A stretch of DNA of 64,000 nucleotides from assembly GCA_049515135.1 (NCBI GenBank), contig JBEKUJ010000003.1:248001-312000 (forward strand). The letters are read 5' to 3'. Source of the DNA: Fen-1364 sp049515135 (GTDB lineage Bacteria > Spirochaetota > Spirochaetia > SZUA-6 > Fen-1364). Below, one piece after another: positions 43,740 through 52,461 of this stretch. A program made the position numbers and the translations under genes. Below the pieces are notes generated by a model. That model made no database searches. It was given only the letters and a program-made list of their open reading frames with translations, and was not told the DNA's origin. Position 1 is the first letter of the stretch. Every line of letters starts with the position of its first letter.

Positions 43740-44933
43740 TCAATCCAGCAACTCTTCATCGCATTCGGCGTCATGGCCATAGAAGGTTGGCATGATCTCT
43801 TCGATCAGGCGTTCAATGGGCTTAAGTCTCACTACCAGGCTCTGACCTGTTGGCCACTCGGTCCTGTACCGATCACCGTCGTCTTTCCAATACTGGAGCC
43901 CCGGCTCGCCCAGGAAGGTCGGAAAGACCCGCTGAGTCCACATGACCGACGGGTCGTGCAAGCTGACCTCAGGGTTAGAGGGGTCAAAGAAGATGAAAGA
44001 CTCATGTACACCGCGTTCCGGCTGGGGAGCCCAATCGGTGCACTGCACGTATCGAATTATCCCGTTCCCCAAGTCGATCGATTGTATCACCGCCGAATGG
44101 CGAAACTCCCCTTTACGGCCCCGAAAAAGGAAGATATCCCCGGGTCGCAGATTGAAAACGAAATCCTCGACGGTCTCCGCGTGGCCGTTGGCAGGATCGA
44201 AATACCACAGCCCCATAATCTGGGGAACCATTCCCACCGGTGTCCTGAGGACTCTACCCGCAATTCGGTCCAAGTCAGCGCCCAGTGAGCGAGCAAGGCA
44301 TTTCTGGATGTAATAGACAAAGCCCGAGCAATCCATTCCCACGGAGCCGATACAATAGAGATAGTTGTAGATATCCTCCACGCGAATGCCCGGTACATGT
44401 CTGATCACGCAGATTTCTGTTCGGGTGCCTGGGTATGGTCCTCCAATCAGACGATTCAGCTCTTCGGGGTCGCTGCTCGCCACCCAGCTCCCGGTCTCGA
44501 TGTAAAAGAGGATCGCTTTCTCCCCGGGTTCCGCCAGAGCGTCGGCGTAATCCTGGAAATCACCCGAAGCGAGCAAAGAATCGATTTTTTCCCAGATCTC
44601 TTGAGGCTCTGCTTTCCCTCCAAACAAGATCTGCTGGGCGAAAACTGCCTCCTCGGCGCGCTCTCCGTTCTCCCCGAAGGGAATGCGCAGGCTGAAGCGC
44701 TCCCCCTTTATTTCGAAATCCCTGAAACAGCCCCCATAGGCTTCATCGATTGTTCTCTCCAGCGCCAACTCCACCTGGCTCTTGGTTCTCTGTTCGCTAG
44801 CCAGAACGGGCGGCGTCGGTACATAGCCTGAAACACGCTGATCCTCCGTGGACTGAGCGGGAATTGCAATCGCGTTGATCAATAGAGCGCCTGCGGTCCA
44901 AATCCACATTCTCAGATGAGAGGTCCGAGGCAC
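43740..44933 (-). CDS. Exported NlpC/P60-like cysteine peptidase or amidase
   Basis: A 397-residue protein with a signal peptide (WIWTAGALLINAIAIPAQS, cut after PAQS). A mixed N-terminal domain (about 30-190) is followed by an NlpC/P60-like core: the catalytic cysteine in GSVGMDCSGFVYYIQ, LRPGDIFLF, and the catalytic histidine in GEFRHSAVIQS, with a later aspartate/asparagine in ESFIFFDPSNPE. The family cuts peptidoglycan stem peptides. The order Cys-GD-His with DCSGFV is a convincing match, but the family outside the core is unfamiliar. No neighbouring gene suggests its target. Confidence 0.8.
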   Translation of the reverse strand: MPRTSHLRMWIWTAGALLINAIAIPAQSTEDQRVSGYVPTPPVLASEQRTKSQVELALERTIDEAYGGCFRDFEIKGERFSLRIPFGENGERAEEAVFAQQILFGGKAEPQEIWEKIDSLLASGDFQDYADALAEPGEKAILFYIETGSWVASSDPEELNRLIGGPYPGTRTEICVIRHVPGIRVEDIYNYLYCIGSVGMDCSGFVYYIQKCLARSLGADLDRIAGRVLRTPVGMVPQIMGLWYFDPANGHAETVEDFVFNLRPGDIFLFRGRKGEFRHSAVIQSIDLGNGIIRYVQCTDWAPQPERGVHESFIFFDPSNPEVSLHDPSVMWTQRVFPTFLGEPGLQYWKDDGDRYRTEWPTGQSLVVRLKPIERLIEEIMPTFYGHDAECDEELLD

Positions 44934-45206
44934 ATCGAGAGTCCTTCAGCTAGAACATACCGTCGTGCCGGCAAAGAAGCTACACCCGCACCCGAGCGTG
45001 AACGTAAGAGGCGGCGACGTGAGATTTCAGATTTTCGCTTGGATGCTTGGATCTGGGCTCCGCGCTATAATGCTTTGGAGTGCTATGGCCTGATTTTCCT
45101 ACACTTTTTGTCTGTCACCGTCGAACGGCTGTTCGATCCTAAATGCCAGACGGAGGCCTAACAGCAAATGATTGCAGCGCAAAGGGTTGCTAGTGAAGTA
45201 TTGCGA

Positions 45207-47582
45207 TCATCGCCACCGCCAGCTTCGCGGGCCCCAAATCGCCAAGGTTGACGCCAGGTACGCTGCGGCTGCCACGGCAAGGAGCATCCGAGCTCCGGCA
45301 GCAGGAGCGATGAGCGCAGAGGCAAAGGAAACCACTACCGAAGCGCAGCCGTTTATCGCCCAGGAAGAGGCGCGCTCCCGGGCGCTCCGCGCAAGGAGGC
45401 GAACCGCGGCTGCAAAGGGCACCCCGATGAAGAAACCAGGGATGGCCATCATGCCCAGGGCCGCAGCGATGCGCGAGGCAAGTCGCAGAGGCAGCGCATG
45501 CTCGAGAATCCAGGGGGAAAGCACGCCCAGGACGATGATCGCAGCTGCGTTTGCAAGCAGCACGGATCGCAGCATCCGTCGCGAAAAGCGCTCCGAAGCA
45601 AGCCCGCCAAGTGCAGAGAAAGAGAGCAGTCCTCCTAGTGCGATGCTCAACGCCATAGATGGGGAAGGAAACAGTGGAGCTAGAGAGTCGATCGCGAACA
45701 TCTCTGTTCCCATGAATCCGATCCCGCCCATTCCGACGATGATAAACGTTGTAATGGAGCCTCTTCCGCCCTTCCCGTGCAATCCCCGTCCCAGGAAGAA
45801 GGTCAGGGCCACGAGCGCTGCCGACAGGATGACCGCCTCAATAAGGGCGACCCCCGAAACGATCTCTCCGGTGAGCAGGAGGGTATAGATCCTCTGGCCG
45901 GTGCTGCTGTAGAAGTCGCTGACTCTCGCCCATTTGACGAAATGGGACGGAAACGGCCGATCATCGCTCTGAGGCGCGATGTCGAGATCTTGCCTCGCAA
46001 TCAATCCCGGGTCCTGAATGATCGCGTGATAGGCCTCGGCGAAAATCGGCCTGTCGTACCTGCTGAACCTGTTTGCCTCGGCAGGGTTCATGCCGGGATA
46101 GTAGTCCAGGTCGAAGCCCTTGGCCTGGGCGAATGCTTTGAGCCTGCCAAGCTCATCGCCGAGAATCGGGTCCCGAGCCGCGATGATCGAGCAGCTGTCC
46201 CAGGAACGGATTACTGCGAGGTGCGCGGGAGGGTCCTCCTGGCCCTGCCTCCTGAGGGCGTCGAGCATCGTGGCAAACAGACGCAAGGAATCCGACGGCG
46301 GCAGCACAAGCCTCCGCGCGACGGCAAGTGCGCCTCCTTCCGCCAGCCGGGCCCAGCACGCGCGAATCGCATTTTCCGTGAGCAGAGCGTCCTCGGAAAG
46401 GCTTGCCATGCCAGGGATCGACGGTCCCCAGTCTTCGATCACGATTGTCGAAAACATCTGTTTCGTCGCCGCGAGGAATGATCGGGGATTGTCGGCGATG
46501 ACGGAAACCGGAGCCGCCCTGTACCACTGCGCCATCTTGCGGGCCATCCTGGGATCCTCGGTCACCAGCACAATCGGTCGGGAACCAGCCGCGATTGCGC
46601 ACGCGAGCGCAAGGCCTCCATCGGCCTGGAGAACGAGACTGCCCGCATCCGGCCCAACGTCCTGCCCTGCCATAGCATGGACCGCGAATGAATGGGTCCA
46701 GGGCGCAAACTCCAAGGCTCCAGGCGGTCGAAGGTTGTAAAGCACATTCAGGGAATCCCCGTCGACGATAAGACCTGTCTGTGCGGGAAGCGAATGAGTG
46801 AATGCCAGGCTGAGACCTGGCGCAAACCGGATCGTGGGGCCCTTCACTTCCTCCAGACGGCCGCGCAGCCCCGATTGTCGGCTTATCACCCTGGTTCCCG
46901 GCGCCTGGAGAAGGAGGGGGAGCGTTTTATAAGATGACGGCTCCACCCTCAGGAAACTCGAGCTCGACCACGAAAGAAGGGCAACAAGGCCCACTGAGAG
47001 GATCGCCGCCGTCGCTCGGGGAACGCGCCCCGAGGCGAACACCAGGACCGGAACAAGGGGGATCAAGGCTGCGGCCGCCACGCAGCCTCCCTCCGCGAGG
47101 GCAGGGAGCAGGATCGCCGGCGCGACGGCGCCCGCTGCACCGCCGAGAAAAGAGGCGCAGGAGATTGCTCCGCTGCGATCCGGCAGGTTTGCGTACCCCG
47201 CGCAGCAAGCAAGCCCCGAGACCAGAAATGGACAAGAAACAACCACGCAGGTGAGAAGCAGGTAAACGGGCTGCCAGGGATCGAGCGGAAACCTCAGGTA
47301 GTCAAGCGGGAGCGCCCTGACGATGAGAAAAGAGCCAATCGTCGTGACTGAGCCCGCGAGCAGCAGCCAGGCAAAGAATTGCCGCGGCCTTTCGGTCCAG
47401 GCGCTCGCAAATCGATCTCCGAGCAAGGAATGGAGAGTCCCTCCAGCCGCGTAGCCAAACATCGCCACGCCAACGGCCAGAAACGAAAGGTGATTCCAGT
47501 GGGCGATGGAGAAGAACCTCGTGATCAGAAGCTCGAAGGCAAGCGATGAAAGGGAGAGGCATCCGATCGCGGTAAAAATCAT
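45207..47582 (-). CDS. Membrane-embedded spermidine synthase-like protein
   Basis: A 791-residue protein. The N-terminal 215 residues hold several membrane helices starting SLSSLAFELLITRFFSIAHWNHLSF, as in large polytopic aminopropyltransferase-like proteins. A central soluble part (about 220-520) has a methyltransferase-like fold with IVLVTEDPRMARKMAQWY and TIVIEDWGPSIPG. The C-terminal 250 residues hold more membrane helices (LIEAVILSAALVALTFFLG, GGIGFMGTEMFAIDSL). A typical SAM-binding GGG loop is not obvious, so catalysis is open. Start ATG follows AAGGGGAGAG and overlaps the pcm stop. Confidence 0.75.
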   Translation of the reverse strand: MIFTAIGCLSLSSLAFELLITRFFSIAHWNHLSFLAVGVAMFGYAAGGTLHSLLGDRFASAWTERPRQFFAWLLLAGSVTTIGSFLIVRALPLDYLRFPLDPWQPVYLLLTCVVVSCPFLVSGLACCAGYANLPDRSGAISCASFLGGAAGAVAPAILLPALAEGGCVAAAALIPLVPVLVFASGRVPRATAAILSVGLVALLSWSSSSFLRVEPSSYKTLPLLLQAPGTRVISRQSGLRGRLEEVKGPTIRFAPGLSLAFTHSLPAQTGLIVDGDSLNVLYNLRPPGALEFAPWTHSFAVHAMAGQDVGPDAGSLVLQADGGLALACAIAAGSRPIVLVTEDPRMARKMAQWYRAAPVSVIADNPRSFLAATKQMFSTIVIEDWGPSIPGMASLSEDALLTENAIRACWARLAEGGALAVARRLVLPPSDSLRLFATMLDALRRQGQEDPPAHLAVIRSWDSCSIIAARDPILGDELGRLKAFAQAKGFDLDYYPGMNPAEANRFSRYDRPIFAEAYHAIIQDPGLIARQDLDIAPQSDDRPFPSHFVKWARVSDFYSSTGQRIYTLLLTGEIVSGVALIEAVILSAALVALTFFLGRGLHGKGGRGSITTFIIVGMGGIGFMGTEMFAIDSLAPLFPSPSMALSIALGGLLSFSALGGLASERFSRRMLRSVLLANAAAIIVLGVLSPWILEHALPLRLASRIAAALGMMAIPGFFIGVPFAAAVRLLARSARERASSWAINGCASVVVSFASALIAPAAGARMLLAVAAAAYLASTLAIWGPRSWRWR

Positions 47583-48283
47583 CTCTCCCCTTCGAGCGCT
47601 GTCCCAGTGAGCGGCACGAAGAGAACTCCGGTGATGTGATCCACCACGATGTCCGATCCCTTCTTCGTGATGCGAACCAGCTCCTGGTAGCTGAACGGGT
47701 TGCCTAGCGGCAGGACCATCCGCCCGCCGTCTTTGAGCTGCTGCAGGAGCGGCGGCGGCACATGGTTGACAGAGGCCGTGATCATGATGCAGTCGAAAGG
47801 TGCTCTCTGCGTGTCTCCATAATACCCGTCGGCATTGATGACTGTGACGTTGCGGTAGCCCTGAGAGTCGAGAAGCGCTGAGGCGCGCGCTGAGAGCGGC
47901 TTCCGGATCTCAATCGTTACAACCTCTCGAACCATCCGCGAGAGAATGGCTGCCTGATATCCCGACCCCGTTCCGATCTCCAGGACTTTCTCGCTTCCCT
48001 TCAAATCCAGGATCTCCGTCATGAGCGCAACAATGTAGGGCTGGGATATGGTCTGGCCCTCGCCGATGGGCAGGGGGTAATCATTGTACGACTGCCCGCG
48101 CACATCTGCGGGAACAAAGAGGTGGCGGGGGACCTCGCGCATGATCGCGAGCACCCGAGGGTCGCGGATGCCACGGGATGCGATCTGGGTGTCGACCATT
48201 GCACGGCGGGCTTTTTCCCAATCCTGCGCGGAGGAAATGATCGTGGGAATGGCAAGGAGAAGCAGGATCACGGCGAGTCGCAT
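47579..48283 (-). CDS. pcm: Exported protein-L-isoaspartate O-methyltransferase
   Basis: From the ATG at 48283 the protein has 234 residues and begins with a signal peptide (MRLAVILLLLAIPTIISSAQ). The remainder is a standard PCMT: SRGIRDPRVLAIMREVPRH, LPIGEGQTISQPYIVALM, the SAM loop VLEIGTGSGYQAAILS, and DCIMITASVNHVPPPL. PCMT methylates isoaspartyl residues for repair. Most PCMTs are cytoplasmic; a cleavable export signal is unusual because SAM is not known to be plentiful in the periplasm. It overlaps the membrane spermidine-synthase-like gene by 4 bp. Confidence 0.92.
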   Translation of the reverse strand: MRLAVILLLLAIPTIISSAQDWEKARRAMVDTQIASRGIRDPRVLAIMREVPRHLFVPADVRGQSYNDYPLPIGEGQTISQPYIVALMTEILDLKGSEKVLEIGTGSGYQAAILSRMVREVVTIEIRKPLSARASALLDSQGYRNVTVINADGYYGDTQRAPFDCIMITASVNHVPPPLLQQLKDGGRMVLPLGNPFSYQELVRITKKGSDIVVDHITGVLFVPLTGTALEGER

Positions 48284-48316
48284 GACGCGACAGTCCTTCC
48301 TGGGCGAGTATAGCAC

Positions 48317-48702
48317 ACCCCTCTCCTCTTTTGTTGTGATGCTCGCCGCATGAAAGCGATCGAGTCGCGCAACGCGTTCGGCCCAGGTAGCTACGGGACA
48401 GGATTTACAGCGAATGGCCAGAGCGGGGATCCGGCCCGGACGCTCACCGTCCGGCCAGCCGCTTCGCCCTTCGGGGTTGTCACCCGTCGCCGAACGTGAC
48501 CGGCGTGCTGCCCATAGGCCATGAATTTTGCGTTTTCATCCGTTTCCATCAATTGCGCGGGATTTGTACGAATTCATGTATGAGTGATTTGTATGGATCG
48601 ATAGAGTAGCGTCGACACGGTGTGCTCTGACCGTCGCCGCTGCCGTTGCGACGGCAGCTCGAGTGGTTGCGGGACTTGGACGCTGACCGCGGCCTGCGAC
48701 GG
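48317..48702. other. intergenic region between pcm and the sensor kinase
   Basis: No gene is seen. A perfect 8-bp inverted repeat GCTGCCGT-TGCG-ACGGCAGC (48639-48658) lies just after the kinase stop codon and may end its transcript, though no T run follows. The pcm promoter should lie near 48290-48340. Confidence 0.45.
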
Positions 48703-51700
48703 TCATGAGCCGTCGGAAGGAACCGGCGCGTTGATGAAACGGTCAAGCTGTTCGGAGAATCGCTGCCGCTCGCTTTCTTCGAAATCCAGGTATCCTCTCA
48801 GACGTTGCATAAACGGCTTCACGAAGTGCTCCATACGCCGCTGCTTCTTCTCATAGTCGGTCTGGTAGTCCATGACCATCACCGTGACCGGCAGCGGATC
48901 ATGATACTCGCCGACGGCCTGGAACCCGAGCTTGCGGTACATGTGGATGTACTTCTCATCATCTGAGAACACGTCCAGGAGCGTTCGTTCCGCCTCCTCC
49001 GACTTCGCGAACAGGTAGGCAAGGGTCATGAGCCCGAGCGGCACGATGCTTCCACGCTCCTCCAGCTGCACGGCCAGTCTGTCGATCTCGACGCAGCGGC
49101 GGTTCATCGTTAGCCGCGACTGGGGCAGATGCTGCTCGATCGGTAGAAGCCCTACCATGGCCGGGGTCAGGCAAGAGACGGTCCCCACCGGCTGCAGACC
49201 CTTGTAGGCAAGGATGTGATATGCCCGTAGATCCTCGGGCCGGCGGATGCTTTCCTCGTGGTAGGCCTTCTCGCCGACTAAGATCTTGCGCTGCAGGAAG
49301 AAGACGTCCTCGACCTCGTCGTCGGCCGCGGCGTGCAGGAAGCGGATCCGGCTGCTGCCTTCCGCGGTCACCGGTATCGTAACGGTAAACGTCGTTCCCT
49401 CCCCCACGCGGCTTTCCACTCGAATCCGCCCGCCCATCTCGTTGACAATGCGGTACGTGATGCTCAGTCCCAGGCCGGTGCCTTGCCCCGGATCCTTAGT
49501 GGTGAAGAACGGGGTGAATATCTTGTCCATGTTGCTTGCCTCGATACCGTGCCCCGTGTCCTGGACCGCGATGACCACAGTTCCGTCCGTGCAGCGGCAG
49601 CTTAGGGTAATGGTCCCGCCCCGGCTCGTGGCCTGGACCGCGTTGATGATAAGGTTCAGGAAGACTTGCTGCAGCTCGCCACGACGCAGCCTGACCTCGG
49701 GGATCGGATCGTAGAGCTTCCTGATCTGGATCCCATCGAACTTCAATCCGCGTTGCGCCAGCTTGAGCGAGGTTTCTAGAACCTCGGCGATGTCCACCAA
49801 TTGGATGGTCTCCGGCTCCCGACGGGAGTACTGGTTCAACACCCGAATCACGTCTGAGGCGTTCTGGGAGTACTGGATGATGTCCTTCACGTATTCGTGC
49901 AGCCCGCTGTTGGAGGCCAGCTGTTCCTGCATGATCTCCGCGGTTCCGAGGATAGCGAACAGGGGGTTGTTGATCTCGTGCGCGATCCCCGAGGCTAGGG
50001 CACCGATGCTGGCGAGCTTCTCGGTCTGGATCAGCTCTGCCAGGAGCCGCTTCTCCTCCGTAGTGTCCTGGAAGAACTCGAGGAAGATCCTCTCCTTCTC
50101 CTCCGACACCACGATCGGGTAGAAGTGAACGGCGAAGGTCATGTTCCTTGGTTCATCGGATAGATCGTGGCTGAAGGGGATCTGCGCGTGCAAGCAATCC
50201 TGCGCCATGCAGCTCGAGCAGGGGCGGTCGCGCTGGAAGAACACAGCGTAGCACTTCTTGCCTATGAGCTCCTCGAAGGACTTGCCAAAGTAGCGGGTGG
50301 CAGCGAGGTTGGTGACAATGATGTTGTAGTTAATGTCCTGGATGGAAATGGGGGTGGTGATGCCGTCGAAGAAGGCCTTCAATTTGTTGCGGCTGAGGGT
50401 CAGCTCCTCGTTCAGGCTCTGCAGCTGCTTCTGCTGCCGCTTCAGTCGCTCGAAGGAGATAGCGTTCTCCAGCGAGATCGAGCACTCCCACGCGAGGGTT
50501 TCCAGCGCCTCCAGATCGAAAGCGTCGAACAGCTCTTTTTCCCGCCGCCGTCCCAGGATAAGAAAACCGTTCATGCGATCCTTGAAGCGCAGTGGCAACA
50601 TCAGGCTCGGGGCGAGCGGCGGAAGGCTGCTGACGGGGATCGGGATGGGGCTCATGTTCTCCGGCTGCGCGATCCGGCGGGTCGCCAGTTCCTGGACCGC
50701 TTTCACCAGAGGCGCGTCGCGGCCTAGCGAAATGGTCCGCAGTCGCTGCTCCTCGTCACCCAGACCACGTTGCGCGATCATGCGGTAGTTGCGGCTGGAG
50801 TAATCCAGCACGAACATCAACACCCACTCCAGCGAGAAGGTGTCCGCAATCTTCTCCACAGTGGATTCACCGAGGTTGTCGAGCTCTACGATCGCCGTCA
50901 TGCTCTCTGCGAACGCCCGCAGGGAGTTCAGGTACTCCATCCGCCTACCGAAGTACAGCTTCTCAAAGAGGGAGAGCGTCCCCCGCCGCAGGGGTTGAAA
51001 GATAACAACCGCGACAACCGCCAGGAGTAGCAGGGGAAGGAAGGCGATGTTGAATGGCATCTGGCGGAAGAGCGGCACGAACAGCCACAGGATCCCATAG
51101 AACGCCAAGGCGCTCACGATGCCCAGGACGAAGTGCAGGATGGCTTCCAGCACGAGCGCGGAGTAATGGATGAGCTGGTAGCGGTAAATCGCATAGAAGA
51201 TGATGACCGCGTTCACCGAGGCGGCCAAAAGGTCTACGGGGTAGCGGCCAATCGGCTGATACAAGTTGGCAAGAACCCCGGCGAGCATGACGCCGGCGCC
51301 GAAAACCAGCAGGCGAAGCTTCCTCCGCATGAACCGGTCGTGCGCGTGGTACAGCTGCCGGGTAAGGATGAAAAGGCTGGCCAGGAGGAACGGATAGCTG
51401 AGGGCGTAGGCCACAGGAGCCCCCGGTCCCAGAGTGTAGCGAAACTCTCCCTCTGTGAACCGGGCACTTGTCACCACGTAGCCGAGGAAGTTCAGAATAA
51501 GGAGGACGCCGTACAGCCCGTAGCCAATGCCGAGCAGGATGCGGTACCGCCCGCGCGGAAGTTGAGAGAGACGGAGAACGGAGTGAACGATGCAGATGGG
51601 TCCGCCCAGCATCCCGGCCACCATAAAACGATTCCACACCAGGGGAGTGAACAGCGCCGTGTTCGCATGCATCATGAAAGAACCGAAGCCCCAGATGGTC

Positions 51701-51831
51701 ATGCACGCCATGTACATGATGAAGGGCCAGCAGATCGTCTCTTTCTTATACTGCGCTAATCCGAAGGCGGTGAACACGACATAGAGACAAAAAGCGATCG
51801 CCGGGATGAGTGAGGAGAAACTGATGATCAC
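48703..51831 (-). CDS. 7TM-GAF-PAS hybrid histidine kinase with C-terminal LuxI/FeeM-like acyltransferase domain
   Basis: A 1042-residue protein starting at GTG (51831); the codon two positions upstream is a stop, so no longer start exists. Residues 5-280 hold seven to nine membrane helices of the HisKA_7TM kind. A GAF-like domain follows (about 305-455), then a PAS domain (485-600) with the cysteine run C527, C538, C541 and C546. The dimerisation helix has phospho-His H618 (GIAHEINNPLF), and the ATPase domain (715-825) has NLIINAVQA, DTGHGIE, FTPFFTTKD and GTGLGLSITY. From about 826 to 990 a GNAT-like domain appears: VEDVFFLQRKILVGEKAY, LQPVGTVSCLTP and E915-I-D-R918-L, then MYRKLGFQAVGEYHD. 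These match LuxI and FeeM-type synthases at the acceptor-facing helix, the GTxRL strand and the ExSR-type motif. The last 45 residues are a charged helix. The domain assignment is by eye; the enzymatic activity is inferred. Confidence 0.9.
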   Translation of the reverse strand: MIISFSSLIPAIAFCLYVVFTAFGLAQYKKETICWPFIMYMACMTIWGFGSFMMHANTALFTPLVWNRFMVAGMLGGPICIVHSVLRLSQLPRGRYRILLGIGYGLYGVLLILNFLGYVVTSARFTEGEFRYTLGPGAPVAYALSYPFLLASLFILTRQLYHAHDRFMRRKLRLLVFGAGVMLAGVLANLYQPIGRYPVDLLAASVNAVIIFYAIYRYQLIHYSALVLEAILHFVLGIVSALAFYGILWLFVPLFRQMPFNIAFLPLLLLAVVAVVIFQPLRRGTLSLFEKLYFGRRMEYLNSLRAFAESMTAIVELDNLGESTVEKIADTFSLEWVLMFVLDYSSRNYRMIAQRGLGDEEQRLRTISLGRDAPLVKAVQELATRRIAQPENMSPIPIPVSSLPPLAPSLMLPLRFKDRMNGFLILGRRREKELFDAFDLEALETLAWECSISLENAISFERLKRQQKQLQSLNEELTLSRNKLKAFFDGITTPISIQDINYNIIVTNLAATRYFGKSFEELIGKKCYAVFFQRDRPCSSCMAQDCLHAQIPFSHDLSDEPRNMTFAVHFYPIVVSEEKERIFLEFFQDTTEEKRLLAELIQTEKLASIGALASGIAHEINNPLFAILGTAEIMQEQLASNSGLHEYVKDIIQYSQNASDVIRVLNQYSRREPETIQLVDIAEVLETSLKLAQRGLKFDGIQIRKLYDPIPEVRLRRGELQQVFLNLIINAVQATSRGGTITLSCRCTDGTVVIAVQDTGHGIEASNMDKIFTPFFTTKDPGQGTGLGLSITYRIVNEMGGRIRVESRVGEGTTFTVTIPVTAEGSSRIRFLHAAADDEVEDVFFLQRKILVGEKAYHEESIRRPEDLRAYHILAYKGLQPVGTVSCLTPAMVGLLPIEQHLPQSRLTMNRRCVEIDRLAVQLEERGSIVPLGLMTLAYLFAKSEEAERTLLDVFSDDEKYIHMYRKLGFQAVGEYHDPLPVTVMVMDYQTDYEKKQRRMEHFVKPFMQRLRGYLDFEESERQRFSEQLDRFINAPVPSDGS

Positions 51832-51846
51832 TCTTCAGAGTATAGT

Positions 51847-52461
51847 GTGGCTCTCATGAAATTTATAGGTACCTGTGATATCTTTCTGGTAATGGTGCCT
51901 GCGATCCTGATCGCCGGAGGAGTCGGCTTTTCCCTGCTGCTCGTGCCCGACCTGTGTCGCCGTGCGCGACGTCACCGCCTGGCAGTGCCGGCTTTCGCAT
52001 TCGGGTGCGCTGCCGTGCTCCTTGCTCTCGTCCTGGAGGTGACCTCCTTCCGCGCTGCAGGGCCACTTTTCCTGCGGGTGGCGGCCGCCATCCTGTCCGG
52101 AGTCTTCGCGGTCCTGCTCGCTTATTCCGCTGTGATCGAAATTCCCCTGCATCGCCGCTTCTCCGCCGGCGGTACAGGGATTACGCTCTACACCGAAGGC
52201 ACCTATCGCCTGAGCAGGCACCCCGGCTTGCTCTGGTTCCTCCTCATGCAGGCGTCGCTTAACGTCATCTTCCTCGACGCAACTTTCATCCTGGTCTCGG
52301 CAGTCCTCGTTCTGGGGGACCTGATTCTCGTCTTCATCCAGGACCGGTACCTCTTCCCGCTGCTGCTCCCCTGCTACGCCGACTACAAGCTCCGGGTGCC
52401 CTTCCTGTTCCCCCGGATATATGCCGGAAAGCACGACAAGGCATGGGCGACAAGGTTCTGA
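51847..52461 (+). CDS. Isoprenylcysteine carboxyl methyltransferase-like (ICMT/PEMT) membrane protein
   Basis: A 204-residue membrane protein with about five hydrophobic segments, from GTG (51847); an in-frame ATG follows three codons later. The C-terminal part holds the ICMT/PEMT signature: LYTEGTYRLSRHPGLLWFL with the RHP motif for SAM binding, and QDRYLFPLLLPCYADYKLRVPFLFPR, which matches the conserved E/D-x5-Y-x2-Y region. Such enzymes methylate small hydrophobic acceptors, lipids or prenyl groups at the membrane. The start is only 15 bp from the divergent kinase gene, so they share a promoter region. It overlaps the HD-GYP gene by 19 bp. Confidence 0.8.
   Translation: MALMKFIGTCDIFLVMVPAILIAGGVGFSLLLVPDLCRRARRHRLAVPAFAFGCAAVLLALVLEVTSFRAAGPLFLRVAAAILSGVFAVLLAYSAVIEIPLHRRFSAGGTGITLYTEGTYRLSRHPGLLWFLLMQASLNVIFLDATFILVSAVLVLGDLILVFIQDRYLFPLLLPCYADYKLRVPFLFPRIYAGKHDKAWATRF

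Noticed and set aside
45067..45072. TATAAT upstream of 45.1 kb
   Set aside because: No -35 element at suitable spacing and no gene follows in that direction.
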